Source: Eubacterium sp.
Lineage (GTDB): Bacteria; Bacillota; Clostridia; Lachnospirales; Lachnospiraceae
Length of the DNA: 64,000 bases
Assembly (NCBI GenBank): GCA_017514785.1
Contig: JAFWIO010000076.1
Coordinates: 93,376-157,375 of the forward strand
Direction of reading: 5' to 3'
Each line of letters opens with the position of its first letter. Position 1 is the stretch's first letter. The notes under the pieces were generated by a model, which was not told where the DNA came from, did not search any database, and saw only the letters and a list, made by a program, of their open reading frames with translations. The translations under genes were made by a program, and so were the position numbers. This document shows, piece by piece, positions 42,344 to 51,000 of the stretch.

Positions 42344-43375
42344 ATGTTAAGCGTTTTATTATTAATATTAAAAATAATAGGAATAATATTACTGGTAATT
42401 CTAGGATTAGTATTGCTCGTTTTATTTGTGCCAATTTGTTATAGAGGTGATATTCACTACAGTGATGATGAGTTCAACACTCACTTCAAAGTTCATTGGT
42501 TATTCTTTCCAGTTAGGTTTTTACTTTCTTATGAGAATGATGAATTAAAACAGGAATTAAGAATTTTTGGATTTAATGTACTCAAAGAAAAGAAGGAAAA
42601 GCCAAAAGATGAGTATGAACCACCGCTAGCTGATGTATCATACGAAAACGAATTAGAACTAGAAGCCATCTACGGAAAAGAAAAAGATGAAGAGTTAATA
42701 GATTTGGTGGATGGAGAATCGGACTTTAGCGAAAGCGAAATGCTAGATCCTAAGTTTACATCGGTTGAGTATCCTGATGCTGAGATTCCAGATATAGAAA
42801 AAATAGATACTGGAATTAAAGAAAGCAGATGGCAAAGAATTAAGGTTAAATTTAAAAGGAAAAAGAAAAAAGAAGAAGAGAAACCTAAAATTCCTTTGTC
42901 GAGGAAAATCAAAGTGGTCGCTATTCGAACAAGGTCCAAGACACTAAGTTCAATTGCCCAAGCTGTTAAGGCAGCGGAAACGGCCATGAAAAAGATTCAG
43001 GCGATTGTAAATGAGATTAGAAAGTATATCGAATTTATACAACGCAAATCAACTAAAAGAGCTTTTAAGAAGGCAATGAAGCTGGTTATAAAGGTTCTTA
43101 AACATATTTTCCCAAGAAAGATAAAGGGAAGAATAGATTTTGGTTTAGCCGAACCGCATTTGACAGGACAAGCCCTGGGCGGAGTGGCTATTGCATATGA
43201 TATGTTTCATATAGATCCTGAGGATGTTGAAACATTTCCTCACTTTGAACAAGAAATGATAGATGCTAGACTTGAATACAGAGGTCGCATCTTTATATGC
43301 TTTTTAGTATTTAATGGAGTTAAATTTATACTAGATCCAGATACATTGAAAACAATTAAGTTTTTTAAGAAATAG
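42344..43375 (+). CDS. DUF2953 membrane protein, YtfI-like
   Basis: One N-terminal transmembrane segment (about 5-32), then the DUF2953-type beginning (YRGDIHYSDDEFNTHFKVHWLFFPVRF). A long charged middle region (about 85-190, rich in Glu then Lys) and a conserved C-terminal part (GLAEPHLTGQALGGVAIAYDMF) follow. In Bacillus the equivalent ytfI lies next to ytfJ and both are linked to sporulation; the same order is seen here with gerW/ytfJ 11 bases downstream. The start codon lacks a strong ribosome site (AAGGGA is rather far), so translation may be coupled to the preceding gene. Confidence 0.75.
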   Translation: MLSVLLLILKIIGIILLVILGLVLLVLFVPICYRGDIHYSDDEFNTHFKVHWLFFPVRFLLSYENDELKQELRIFGFNVLKEKKEKPKDEYEPPLADVSYENELELEAIYGKEKDEELIDLVDGESDFSESEMLDPKFTSVEYPDAEIPDIEKIDTGIKESRWQRIKVKFKRKKKKEEEKPKIPLSRKIKVVAIRTRSKTLSSIAQAVKAAETAMKKIQAIVNEIRKYIEFIQRKSTKRAFKKAMKLVIKVLKHIFPRKIKGRIDFGLAEPHLTGQALGGVAIAYDMFHIDPEDVETFPHFEQEMIDARLEYRGRIFICFLVFNGVKFILDPDTLKTIKFFKK

Positions 43376-43386
43376 GAGGTCTCAAG

Positions 43387-43767
43387 ATGGCAGACAAAAA
43401 CAAAAAAACTAGTGAAGAATTAGTTGAAGCTATGGAGCACTTTATCACAACTAAATCTGTGGTAGGTGAACCTATCAAACTAGGCGATACTATTTTATTA
43501 CCATTGGCTGATGTGTCATTTGGTATGGGTATCGGAATGTTTTCTAAAGGCGAAAACGGTACAGGTGGTGTAGGTGGAAAGATTACACCAAATGCTGTTT
43601 TAGTTCTTAAGAAGGGTTCATCCAAAATCATCAGCGTTAAAGATGCTGACGGTATTTCAAAGATTATCGATATGGTTCCTGATGTTGTCAATAAATTCGG
43701 CGACAAAGTAGGCGACAAATTCGGTAAAAAAGACAAAGATACTAATGTAGAAAATAAGGAAGATTAA
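43387..43767 (+). CDS. gerW: GerW/YtfJ-family spore protein
   Basis: 126 residues with the family core KSVVGEPIKLGDTILLPLADVSFGMG split by normal glycine-rich turns, and GTGGVGGKITPNAVLV. In Bacillus this protein is expressed in the forespore and affects germination. Its presence suggests sporulation ancestry, though many Lachnospiraceae keep the gene without sporulating. The C-terminal 25 residues are charged and low complexity. A strong GGAGG precedes the ATG. The stop overlaps the metF start (TAATG). Confidence 0.85.
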   Translation: MADKNKKTSEELVEAMEHFITTKSVVGEPIKLGDTILLPLADVSFGMGIGMFSKGENGTGGVGGKITPNAVLVLKKGSSKIISVKDADGISKIIDMVPDVVNKFGDKVGDKFGKKDKDTNVENKED

Positions 43768-44639
43768 TGAGCATTATAGAACTGTTCGAGAACAAGACTG
43801 TATTTTCATTTGAAGTTTTCCCACCCAAGAAAGAGAGTGGTGTTGAAACCATTTATTCTACGCTAAAGGATTTAAAAGAATTAAATCCTGATTTCATTAG
43901 CGTGACTTATGGTGCTGGTGGAAGCGGAACAAATGGAGTAAGTACAGCCGATTTGTGTTCTCTTATTAAAAACGAATATGGAATAGAGACTATTGCGCAT
44001 TTGTCTTGTCTTTACAACACGAAAGAATCAGTTGATAAGATTTTAGAAGAGTTAAAAGCTAACGATGTTAAAAATATCTTGGCGCTTCGCGGTGATGTTA
44101 ATCCTGATATTGAAATTGAAAACGATTTCAAATATGCATCTGACTTAGTAGAGTACATTAAGAGTAAAGATATGGGATTTGATATTACTGGAGCATGTTA
44201 TCCAGAAGTACACCAAGAAGCAGAAGACTTACACACTGATGTTTTGAATTTAAAGAAGAAAGTGGATGCAGGTGCTAGCCATCTGATTTCACAATTATTC
44301 TTTGATAATAATTCTTTCTATGAATTTATGGATGAGGCAAGAGGCGTAGGAATAGATGTACCAGTGGAAGCAGGTATTATGCCTGTCACTAACAAAAGCC
44401 AGATAGAGAGAATGGTTTCAATGTGTGGTGCTAGTATTCCGGCCAAACTCTCAAAACTTTTACAGCGCTTTGGCGATGATAAATATGCTATGAGAGATGC
44501 TGGTATTTCATATGCGATAGATCAAATAATGGACTTGGTAGCAAACGGAGTGGACGGAGTTCATATTTATACTATGAACGACGCTTACGTTGCTAGAAAG
44601 ATTACAGAAGCAGTTAACAATATAATGAAGTTTAAATAA
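43767..44639 (+). CDS. metF: 5,10-methylenetetrahydrofolate reductase
   Basis: FAD-dependent TIM-barrel enzyme that makes 5-methyl-THF for methionine synthase. The N-terminal SFEVFPPK with its catalytic glutamate, VTYGAGGS, AHLSC and LALRGDVNPD are diagnostic. 290 residues is typical. First of a methionine block with a separate MetH activation domain and MetH; all gaps are under three bases or overlapping. Confidence 0.95.
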   Translation: MSIIELFENKTVFSFEVFPPKKESGVETIYSTLKDLKELNPDFISVTYGAGGSGTNGVSTADLCSLIKNEYGIETIAHLSCLYNTKESVDKILEELKANDVKNILALRGDVNPDIEIENDFKYASDLVEYIKSKDMGFDITGACYPEVHQEAEDLHTDVLNLKKKVDAGASHLISQLFFDNNSFYEFMDEARGVGIDVPVEAGIMPVTNKSQIERMVSMCGASIPAKLSKLLQRFGDDKYAMRDAGISYAIDQIMDLVANGVDGVHIYTMNDAYVARKITEAVNNIMKFK

Positions 44640-44640
44640 A

Positions 44641-45228
44641 ATGAATAAACACACAATTCAAATTTCAGATAACGATTACAAAGAAGTTCTTAAAACATTA
44701 GGATATGAAAATGATTCTCTTGATGAAAGTGTAAAAGAACTTCTTTTAGTATGTGAAAGAGAATTAAAAGAAGTAATAAATGCTTGTTTTGTCTACAGAG
44801 TGTTTGATTACAAAGATGAAACTTTAGTGGATTCTGGATTTGAGTTAGAAGGAAAAACTATTAAAGAGCATTTAGAAGGGTATAATAAATGTGCTTGCCT
44901 TTGTGCTACACTAGGTGGCGAGGTAGATGCTCTTATTAGAAAGAAGCAAGTTACATCTATGGCTGAGGCTATGATGATTGATAAAATGGCATCTTTCCTT
45001 ATTGAAAAAGTTTGTGACCGCGCAGAAGAAATAATAATGAAAAACTTTGACGGTTGTGATAAAACATTTAGATATGGACTAGGTTACGGAGACTTTCCTA
45101 TTGAAAAACAAAAAGATTTTTTGGATATGTTAGAAGCAAGCAGACAAGTGGGAGTTCATGTGAACGAAGCATCTATGCTTATGCCTACTAAATCAGTTAC
45201 ATGCTTGATTGGAATAAAAGATGATTAA
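44641..45228 (+). CDS. stand-alone methionine synthase activation-domain protein
   Basis: 195 residues resembling the AdoMet-binding C-terminal reactivation domain of cobalamin-dependent MetH. Key blocks include FRYGLGYGDFPIEKQKDFL and a terminal SVTCLIGI, where the fused enzyme has its R-x-x-P-G-Y-P-type AdoMet motif. It lies between metF and metH and overlaps metH by eight bases, so a role in reductive reactivation of MetH is very likely. It is about half the length of the E. coli domain. A flavodoxin partner is not seen nearby. Confidence 0.82.
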   Translation: MNKHTIQISDNDYKEVLKTLGYENDSLDESVKELLLVCERELKEVINACFVYRVFDYKDETLVDSGFELEGKTIKEHLEGYNKCACLCATLGGEVDALIRKKQVTSMAEAMMIDKMASFLIEKVCDRAEEIIMKNFDGCDKTFRYGLGYGDFPIEKQKDFLDMLEASRQVGVHVNEASMLMPTKSVTCLIGIKDD

Positions 45229-47572
45229 AGAGTTATTGAATGAAAACTACATATTGCTAGATGGAGCGATGGGAACAATGCTCCAAAAAAGTGGTGAGAT
45301 GGGTGATACTTTACCGGAGGTTTTGAATATTGAAAAACCTGAACTTATCACTAGCATTCATAAAGCATACAAAGATGCCGGTGCGCAGATAGTTTATGCT
45401 AATACTTTTGGTGCCAACAGATATAAGATGAAAGATGCTGGCTACAGTGTTAGCGAGCTTATTGGCGCTGCAGTTGATAATGCTAAAGCGTCTGGTGCAA
45501 AGGTAGCACTAGACATAGGTCCTATTGGAAAACTTTTAGAGCCGCTGGGCGATTTAAGTTTTGAGGAAGCATACGACATCTTCAAAGAAGAAGTGCTAGC
45601 TGGAAATGATGCAGATATAGTTGTTATTGAAACAATGACAGACTTGCTTGAGACTAAGGCTGCAGTTTTGGCTGCAAAAGAAAACAGTGACAAGCCAGTA
45701 TTTGTCACAATGACATTTGAAGAAAACAGAAGAACATTTACTGGTGTAAGTATTGCATCTATGTGTCATACGCTAGAAGGCTTGGGTGTAGATGCTTTAG
45801 GTGTTAACTGTTCACTTGGACCAAAAGAGTTACTTCCTATAGTAGAAGAGATAGTGAGTGAAGTAAGTATTCCTGTTATTGTGAAAGCTAACGCCGGTCT
45901 TCCTGACCCTGTAACAAATGAGTACAGTCTAAAACCAGAGGATTTCGCTACACACTATAAAGAAATGAGAAAGATGGGTGTTAAGGTCTTTGGCGGATGC
46001 TGCGGTACTACACCTGAGTATATAGAAGAGATTGCAAAAGTATTAAAGAGCGCAGAAGTAGAAAAAGAAGAACATGCTAGTACACTTAATGTTTGCTCAC
46101 CTACAAAGACAGTGAAGGTGGATTCTCCAAAGATTATCGGCGAGAGAATTAATCCAACAGGAAAGAAGCGATTTAAACAGGCTTTGATTGAGCAGGATAT
46201 GAATTATATTTTGTCGCAGGCTATTGAGCAGGTGGATGCTGGAGCAGACATTTTGGATGTAAACGTTGGACTCCCTGAGATAGATGAGCCTGAGATGATG
46301 GTTAAAACTATTAAGGCTTTGCAGGCAGTAGTGGATGTGCCACTTCAGATTGATTCGTCGGACCCTGAAGCTATAGAGGCTGGACTTCGTGTTTACAACG
46401 GTAAGCCTATTGTTAACTCAGTAAATGGTGACGATGAAGTGCTAGATTCCATTCTTCCTATTGTAAAGAAGTATGGTGCGTCTGTTATCGGACTTACACT
46501 TGATTCAAACGGTATTCCAAAGACAGTGGAAGATAGAATTAATATTGCAAAGAAGATAATGGATAAAGCATTGTCTTACGGCATTACAAAAGAAGATATA
46601 ATTATAGACTGTCTAACTATGACAGTGGCTACAGATCAAAATGCTGCCAAAGATACGCTAAGAGCCTTAAAGTATGTGAAGGATGAACTAGGGCTTCGAA
46701 CAGTTTTAGGTGTTTCAAACGTTTCATTTGGTATGCCAAACAGACCTAGAGTTAACCAAGTATTCTTGCACATGGCTCTTAACTATGGTTTGGATTTACC
46801 TATTATCAATCCAAATATCCCTGCTATGACAGACACTGTTAAAAACTATGGTTCTCTAGAAGAGATTGATGTAGATAGTTTCGACTTCTTCGAATACGCA
46901 AATATTGAAACAGAAGAAGAGGATGATAATAAGACTGAGCAGATAGATGATCCAAAAGAAGCAATTCTTTATGCAATGCAGAAGGGATTGTCTGAAAAAG
47001 CGGTTAACATCACTAAACAACTACTTGAGACTAAAACTCCTATGGAAATTATAAATGAGTATTTGATTCCATCTCTCGATAAGATAGGAGAAGAGTTTGA
47101 GAAAGGAATACTATTTTTGCCTCAGCTAATTATGGCTGCGGACACTGCAAAGGACTGTTTTGGTATTATTAAGACTCATTTGGCAAACACTGGAGAGAAA
47201 ACCGAGAGCAAAGGCAAAATAATAGTAGCCACAGTAAAAGGTGATATTCATGATATAGGAAAGAATATTGTAAAGGTTATCCTAGAAAACTATGGCTATG
47301 ATGTTATAGATTTAGGGCGCGATGTAGCTCCTGAGGAAATATTAGATACTACAAAGAGAGAAAATGTAAAACTAGTTGGTTTATCAGCGCTTATGACTAC
47401 TACATTGCCTGCTATGCAAGATACTATCAATCTTTTAAAAGACCTAGATGACGTAAAGGTAATGGTAGGTGGAGCAGTATTGACAGAGGATTATTCAAAG
47501 CAGATTGGTGCCGATTATTACTCAAAAGATGCAAAAATGTCGGTAGATATTGCAAAAAAAGTATTAGGTTAA
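45221..47572 (+). CDS. metH: cobalamin-dependent methionine synthase lacking the activation domain
   Basis: Domains in order: homocysteine-binding barrel (about 1-285) with zinc cysteines Cys197 and Cys260-Cys261; pterin-binding barrel (about 310-570, IGERINPTGKKRF, DVNVGLPE); cobalamin cap (about 590-670); and B12-binding domain (about 670-783) with the lower-ligand His677 in GDIHDIGKN. The activation domain is absent and is supplied by the preceding gene. 783 residues matches other split clostridial enzymes. Cofactor requirement is firm from the B12 motif. Confidence 0.95.
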   Translation: MIKELLNENYILLDGAMGTMLQKSGEMGDTLPEVLNIEKPELITSIHKAYKDAGAQIVYANTFGANRYKMKDAGYSVSELIGAAVDNAKASGAKVALDIGPIGKLLEPLGDLSFEEAYDIFKEEVLAGNDADIVVIETMTDLLETKAAVLAAKENSDKPVFVTMTFEENRRTFTGVSIASMCHTLEGLGVDALGVNCSLGPKELLPIVEEIVSEVSIPVIVKANAGLPDPVTNEYSLKPEDFATHYKEMRKMGVKVFGGCCGTTPEYIEEIAKVLKSAEVEKEEHASTLNVCSPTKTVKVDSPKIIGERINPTGKKRFKQALIEQDMNYILSQAIEQVDAGADILDVNVGLPEIDEPEMMVKTIKALQAVVDVPLQIDSSDPEAIEAGLRVYNGKPIVNSVNGDDEVLDSILPIVKKYGASVIGLTLDSNGIPKTVEDRINIAKKIMDKALSYGITKEDIIIDCLTMTVATDQNAAKDTLRALKYVKDELGLRTVLGVSNVSFGMPNRPRVNQVFLHMALNYGLDLPIINPNIPAMTDTVKNYGSLEEIDVDSFDFFEYANIETEEEDDNKTEQIDDPKEAILYAMQKGLSEKAVNITKQLLETKTPMEIINEYLIPSLDKIGEEFEKGILFLPQLIMAADTAKDCFGIIKTHLANTGEKTESKGKIIVATVKGDIHDIGKNIVKVILENYGYDVIDLGRDVAPEEILDTTKRENVKLVGLSALMTTTLPAMQDTINLLKDLDDVKVMVGGAVLTEDYSKQIGADYYSKDAKMSVDIAKKVLG

Positions 47573-47579
47573 AAAGTAC

Positions 47580-47643
47580 TTGCAATTTATAATTGCTTTT
47601 GATAAAATACTCTTCGTGTCAAATCGATGAGTAAGTTCGATTT
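47580..47643 (+). promoter_or_regulatory. rpmB promoter with palindrome and leader hairpin
   Basis: TTGCAA (47580-47585), a 17-base spacer and TAAAAT (47603-47608, with TG before it). GCAATT-TAT-AATTGC is a palindrome in the spacer (47582-47596). In the leader, AAATCGA (47621-47627) pairs with TCGATTT (47637-47643), a hairpin just ahead of the AAGGAGG site. Confidence 0.6.
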
Positions 47644-47667
47644 AATATCTTAAAAGGAGGTGCTATT

Positions 47668-47853
47668 ATGGCTAAATGTGAAATTTGCGGTAAGGGTGCT
47701 CATTTTGGAAAAGCTGTGTCTCATTCACACAGAAGATCAAGCAGAATGTGGAAATCAAATATCAAAAAAGTTAGAGTTAAAACAGATGGAAACGCAAAGA
47801 GAATGTACGTTTGTACACAGTGTTTGAAATCTGGTAAGGTTGAGCGCGCATAA
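47668..47853 (+). CDS. rpmB: 50S ribosomal protein L28, zinc-binding form
   Basis: 61-residue large-subunit protein. It has the zinc set Cys4, Cys7 (CEICGKG) and Cys49, Cys52 (CTQC), so this is the zinc-containing version. The [11 protein letters not shown] core is diagnostic. Single-gene unit with its own promoter and terminator. In Bacillus rpmB lies next to yloU-yloV; here a large GH16 gene stands between them. Confidence 0.97.
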   Translation: MAKCEICGKGAHFGKAVSHSHRRSSRMWKSNIKKVRVKTDGNAKRMYVCTQCLKSGKVERA

Positions 47854-47872
47854 ATTGCCGTTTCAATAAATA

Positions 47873-47910
47873 AAAAAAGACTGTTCCAAAGGGTTGGAAC
47901 AGTCTTTTTT
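47873..47910 (+). terminator. intrinsic terminator after rpmB
   Basis: GACTGTTCCAA pairs with TTGGAACAGTC around AGGG, flanked by A and T runs (47873-47910). Confidence 0.93.
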
Positions 47911-47924
47911 GTATCATAATTTAC

Positions 47925-47954
47925 TTTACATAAATAATGTAAAATTGGTATAAT
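47925..47954 (+). promoter_or_regulatory. promoter of the GH16 gene with palindrome over the -35
   Basis: TTTACA (47925-47930), an 18-base spacer and TATAAT (47949-47954) preceded by TGG. A perfect inverted repeat TTTACAT-N5-ATGTAAA (47925-47943) covers the -35 and half the spacer, a good position for a repressor. Confidence 0.6.
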
Positions 47955-48044
47955 TATAATGTGGAAAACTAAATATTTATAACCTAAATATTTCGTCATG
48001 AGGCTAGAAAAACAGTTATACATACAGACGAAGGGAGAAAAGAT

Positions 48045-51000
48045 ATGAAGAAAGTATTATCTATTATTCTTTCGTTTGCATTGTTGATAGCACCTATCGG
48101 TGCAAGTTGTGTGAGTGTTAATGCAGACGGAACATTTAACGCAGTAATAGGAACTACTTGGAATCAGACAAGTGTAAATACTAGCGGAGATGCTCAAGGT
48201 GTATGGCAATATAAATTGTTACAAAATGAGTGGAAAAGTATGGCTGGTACTTATTCAGGTGCGTCTGGAGTACAAGGTTTCACGTTTACTACAGCGAAGT
48301 ATGGATGGGATGGTTTCCATCTGAAAACAAACGATATTAAGGGTGTTTGTGGTTTACAAGCGTACCACGTTTATGATGCGACTTTCAGGGTCACACATAC
48401 AGGTGCGAATGCCACTAACATCCATTTTTTGACTTCGGGAGGTTTAGGTTCCTATAACATATCTAAACAGTCAACGACCATTAATAGTGCTTCCAGTCCA
48501 GTAACTTTCTCGGGACAAATCTGTGTAGATGATGAATCAGAACTAACTCTAACAATTGATATGGGTGTCAATGCGACTGGTGGTTCTTCTGGATGCCAGG
48601 CTGGAACATTACAAATAACGCAGGCAACCTTTACAGACACTGGCGTAGTAGTAGACAAAACATTCAGTGCTAAGATCTACGATGATGCTGCACACGAAGC
48701 TGCGGGAGATGATGGCTGGGACAAGACAGATGTAGAAGAAGTAGATGATCAGCAAGGTGTTTGGGGATACAAATATCTTGAATGGTATGACGGTGGAAAC
48801 CCAATGCATAGACTAGGTTCATATTCTGGAGCAAGTAGTGCTGAAAGATTTGTTTTCAACACTACATATGGTTGGGATGGATTTAGTTTTAGACTTGATT
48901 TGACGAAGGCATTAAATATACAAGCAGGATATTTCTATGATCTATCCGTCACATTTAAATATACTTTCACTGGAAATGAAAGTGACAAAACATTCTATGT
49001 TGATTGCCATACTTCGGGTGGCTTAGGCAACTATGCAATTCCAAGTGAAAGACGAGCTATATCACCTTCTACTAATACATTAACGAGTGAAGGAAGAGTA
49101 TGTTCGCATGGTGATTCTGACCTTTACTTAGAGTTTAACTTTAGTAGAGGTACTATAGGTTGTCCAGCAGGAAAATTTGAAATAACAAGTATTACTGCTG
49201 TTAAAGATACAGAATGGACTCCAGTAAAGAATAATAACAGTGCAGAGGGTGTAGGCCCTTGGGGATTATTTGCATTATTCGATGCTGCTCATCCTACATA
49301 CGGACACTGGGGTGCTTTAAGTTATAAGACGATTGGCACTGGCGAGGACTTTTCTGATACTACCATTTTAGTTCGCTCTAAATCTGGCTGGCTTGGTGCT
49401 GAAGCATCATGGGCTAGAATTAGAGATTATGCATCAAATAGATTAGAAGTGGGAACTCATACTCAAGGTACTATTGTTATTAATTCGACGAAGGCAACGG
49501 CCGAGGATTCATACATTAGAGTTGGAATAGGAGACCACTCCGAATTGTTCACACTTCAAGAGGGCGATAATGAACTTGTGACTGAGGAATTCACATATAA
49601 CGATCAGTACAGCATGGATATCTCATTTGAGTTAGACATGATAGATGTAGGTACTGAACTTAAAGTAAAGAGTATCGACCTTCTAAATGGTGTTGAGCCT
49701 GAAGATGATCCGGATGTAGATCCAGTAGATCCAGTTTTGTCACCTGACACTATGCACGTGGAAGATGATGGCGCAACTTGGAGCGATGAGTTCAATGGTA
49801 CTGAGTTGGATGAAGACAAATGGGTTATCCAAGAAGGAAATAGATCTGGTTCAGATGGCCCAATCAACTGGGGTAACAACGAGAAAGAAAACTATCAGGA
49901 AGATAATGTATCTGTAGGTAATGGTGTTCTTAAGATTGAGGCTAGGGAAGAAAAAACAACTATCGGCACCGGCGAAGATGCTTTAGAGTACGACTACACT
50001 TCAGGACGTATTAATACAAGAGGTAAGTTCTCTGCAGGATTCGGATATGTGGAAGCTAGCTTGAAATTCGACGTGGAAAAAGGCTTATGGCCAGCGTTCT
50101 GGATGCTCGGTGAAAAGAAAGCTACTTGGCCTAGAAATGGTGAGATAGATATTCTTGAACAAGCAAATACAAATGATTATTTCCAGAGCACAGTACATTT
50201 CTACAATTCAACATGGGGTAGCAATGATGAGCATCACACTAGTAAAAACGACGAAGAGGCCCATGCTAAGATGAGTGGCATTGACTTTAGTCAATATCAT
50301 AAATATGGAGTAAATAGAAATGGCGATACAATTGCTTTCTACTTAGATCGAGAGAAAGTTTACGAGTACATAATTGAAAATGATAAGAAGAAATCTCCAT
50401 CTAGATATCCATCTGCTATGAACAACGATTACTACTTATTGCTCAATTTGGCGGTTGGAGGCAACTTCACACATAATCAGCTCCCTGAGAATCTACCAAA
50501 ATCAATGCAAGTAGATTACGTTAGATATTATGAGGCTGATGGCCTAAATAGAATTCAACCAGATGTATGGACAACTGTTGGTGCTTGGGACTTGTATAAT
50601 GGCAAGGATGACTGGTGTGATTATGCGAGAATGAACTACGAGCAATCTGAAGGAAGTGACATTGGCGATACAAAGATGATTTTGACGGAGTCACCTCGTT
50701 CAGACGACAACGACAAAGAATATGGCCTTGGCGCAAGACTTAACAATCACAGCTCAGACAAGATGATTAATGATAGAACATATAAGGCAAAGATTACACT
50801 TAATTCGTCGAGGGCAGGCACGTTAATTACAAATGTTGAAGGTACAGAATATAGAATCGATATAGATGAAGGAGAAAATGTTGTCTATACAGATGAGTTT
50901 GTATATGATGAATTTAATTCCTATTCGACTACACCAAGTCATAATCCAAGAGATGTTTATTTCTACTTAGGAATGATGCCTAAGAATACAGAAATTACGA

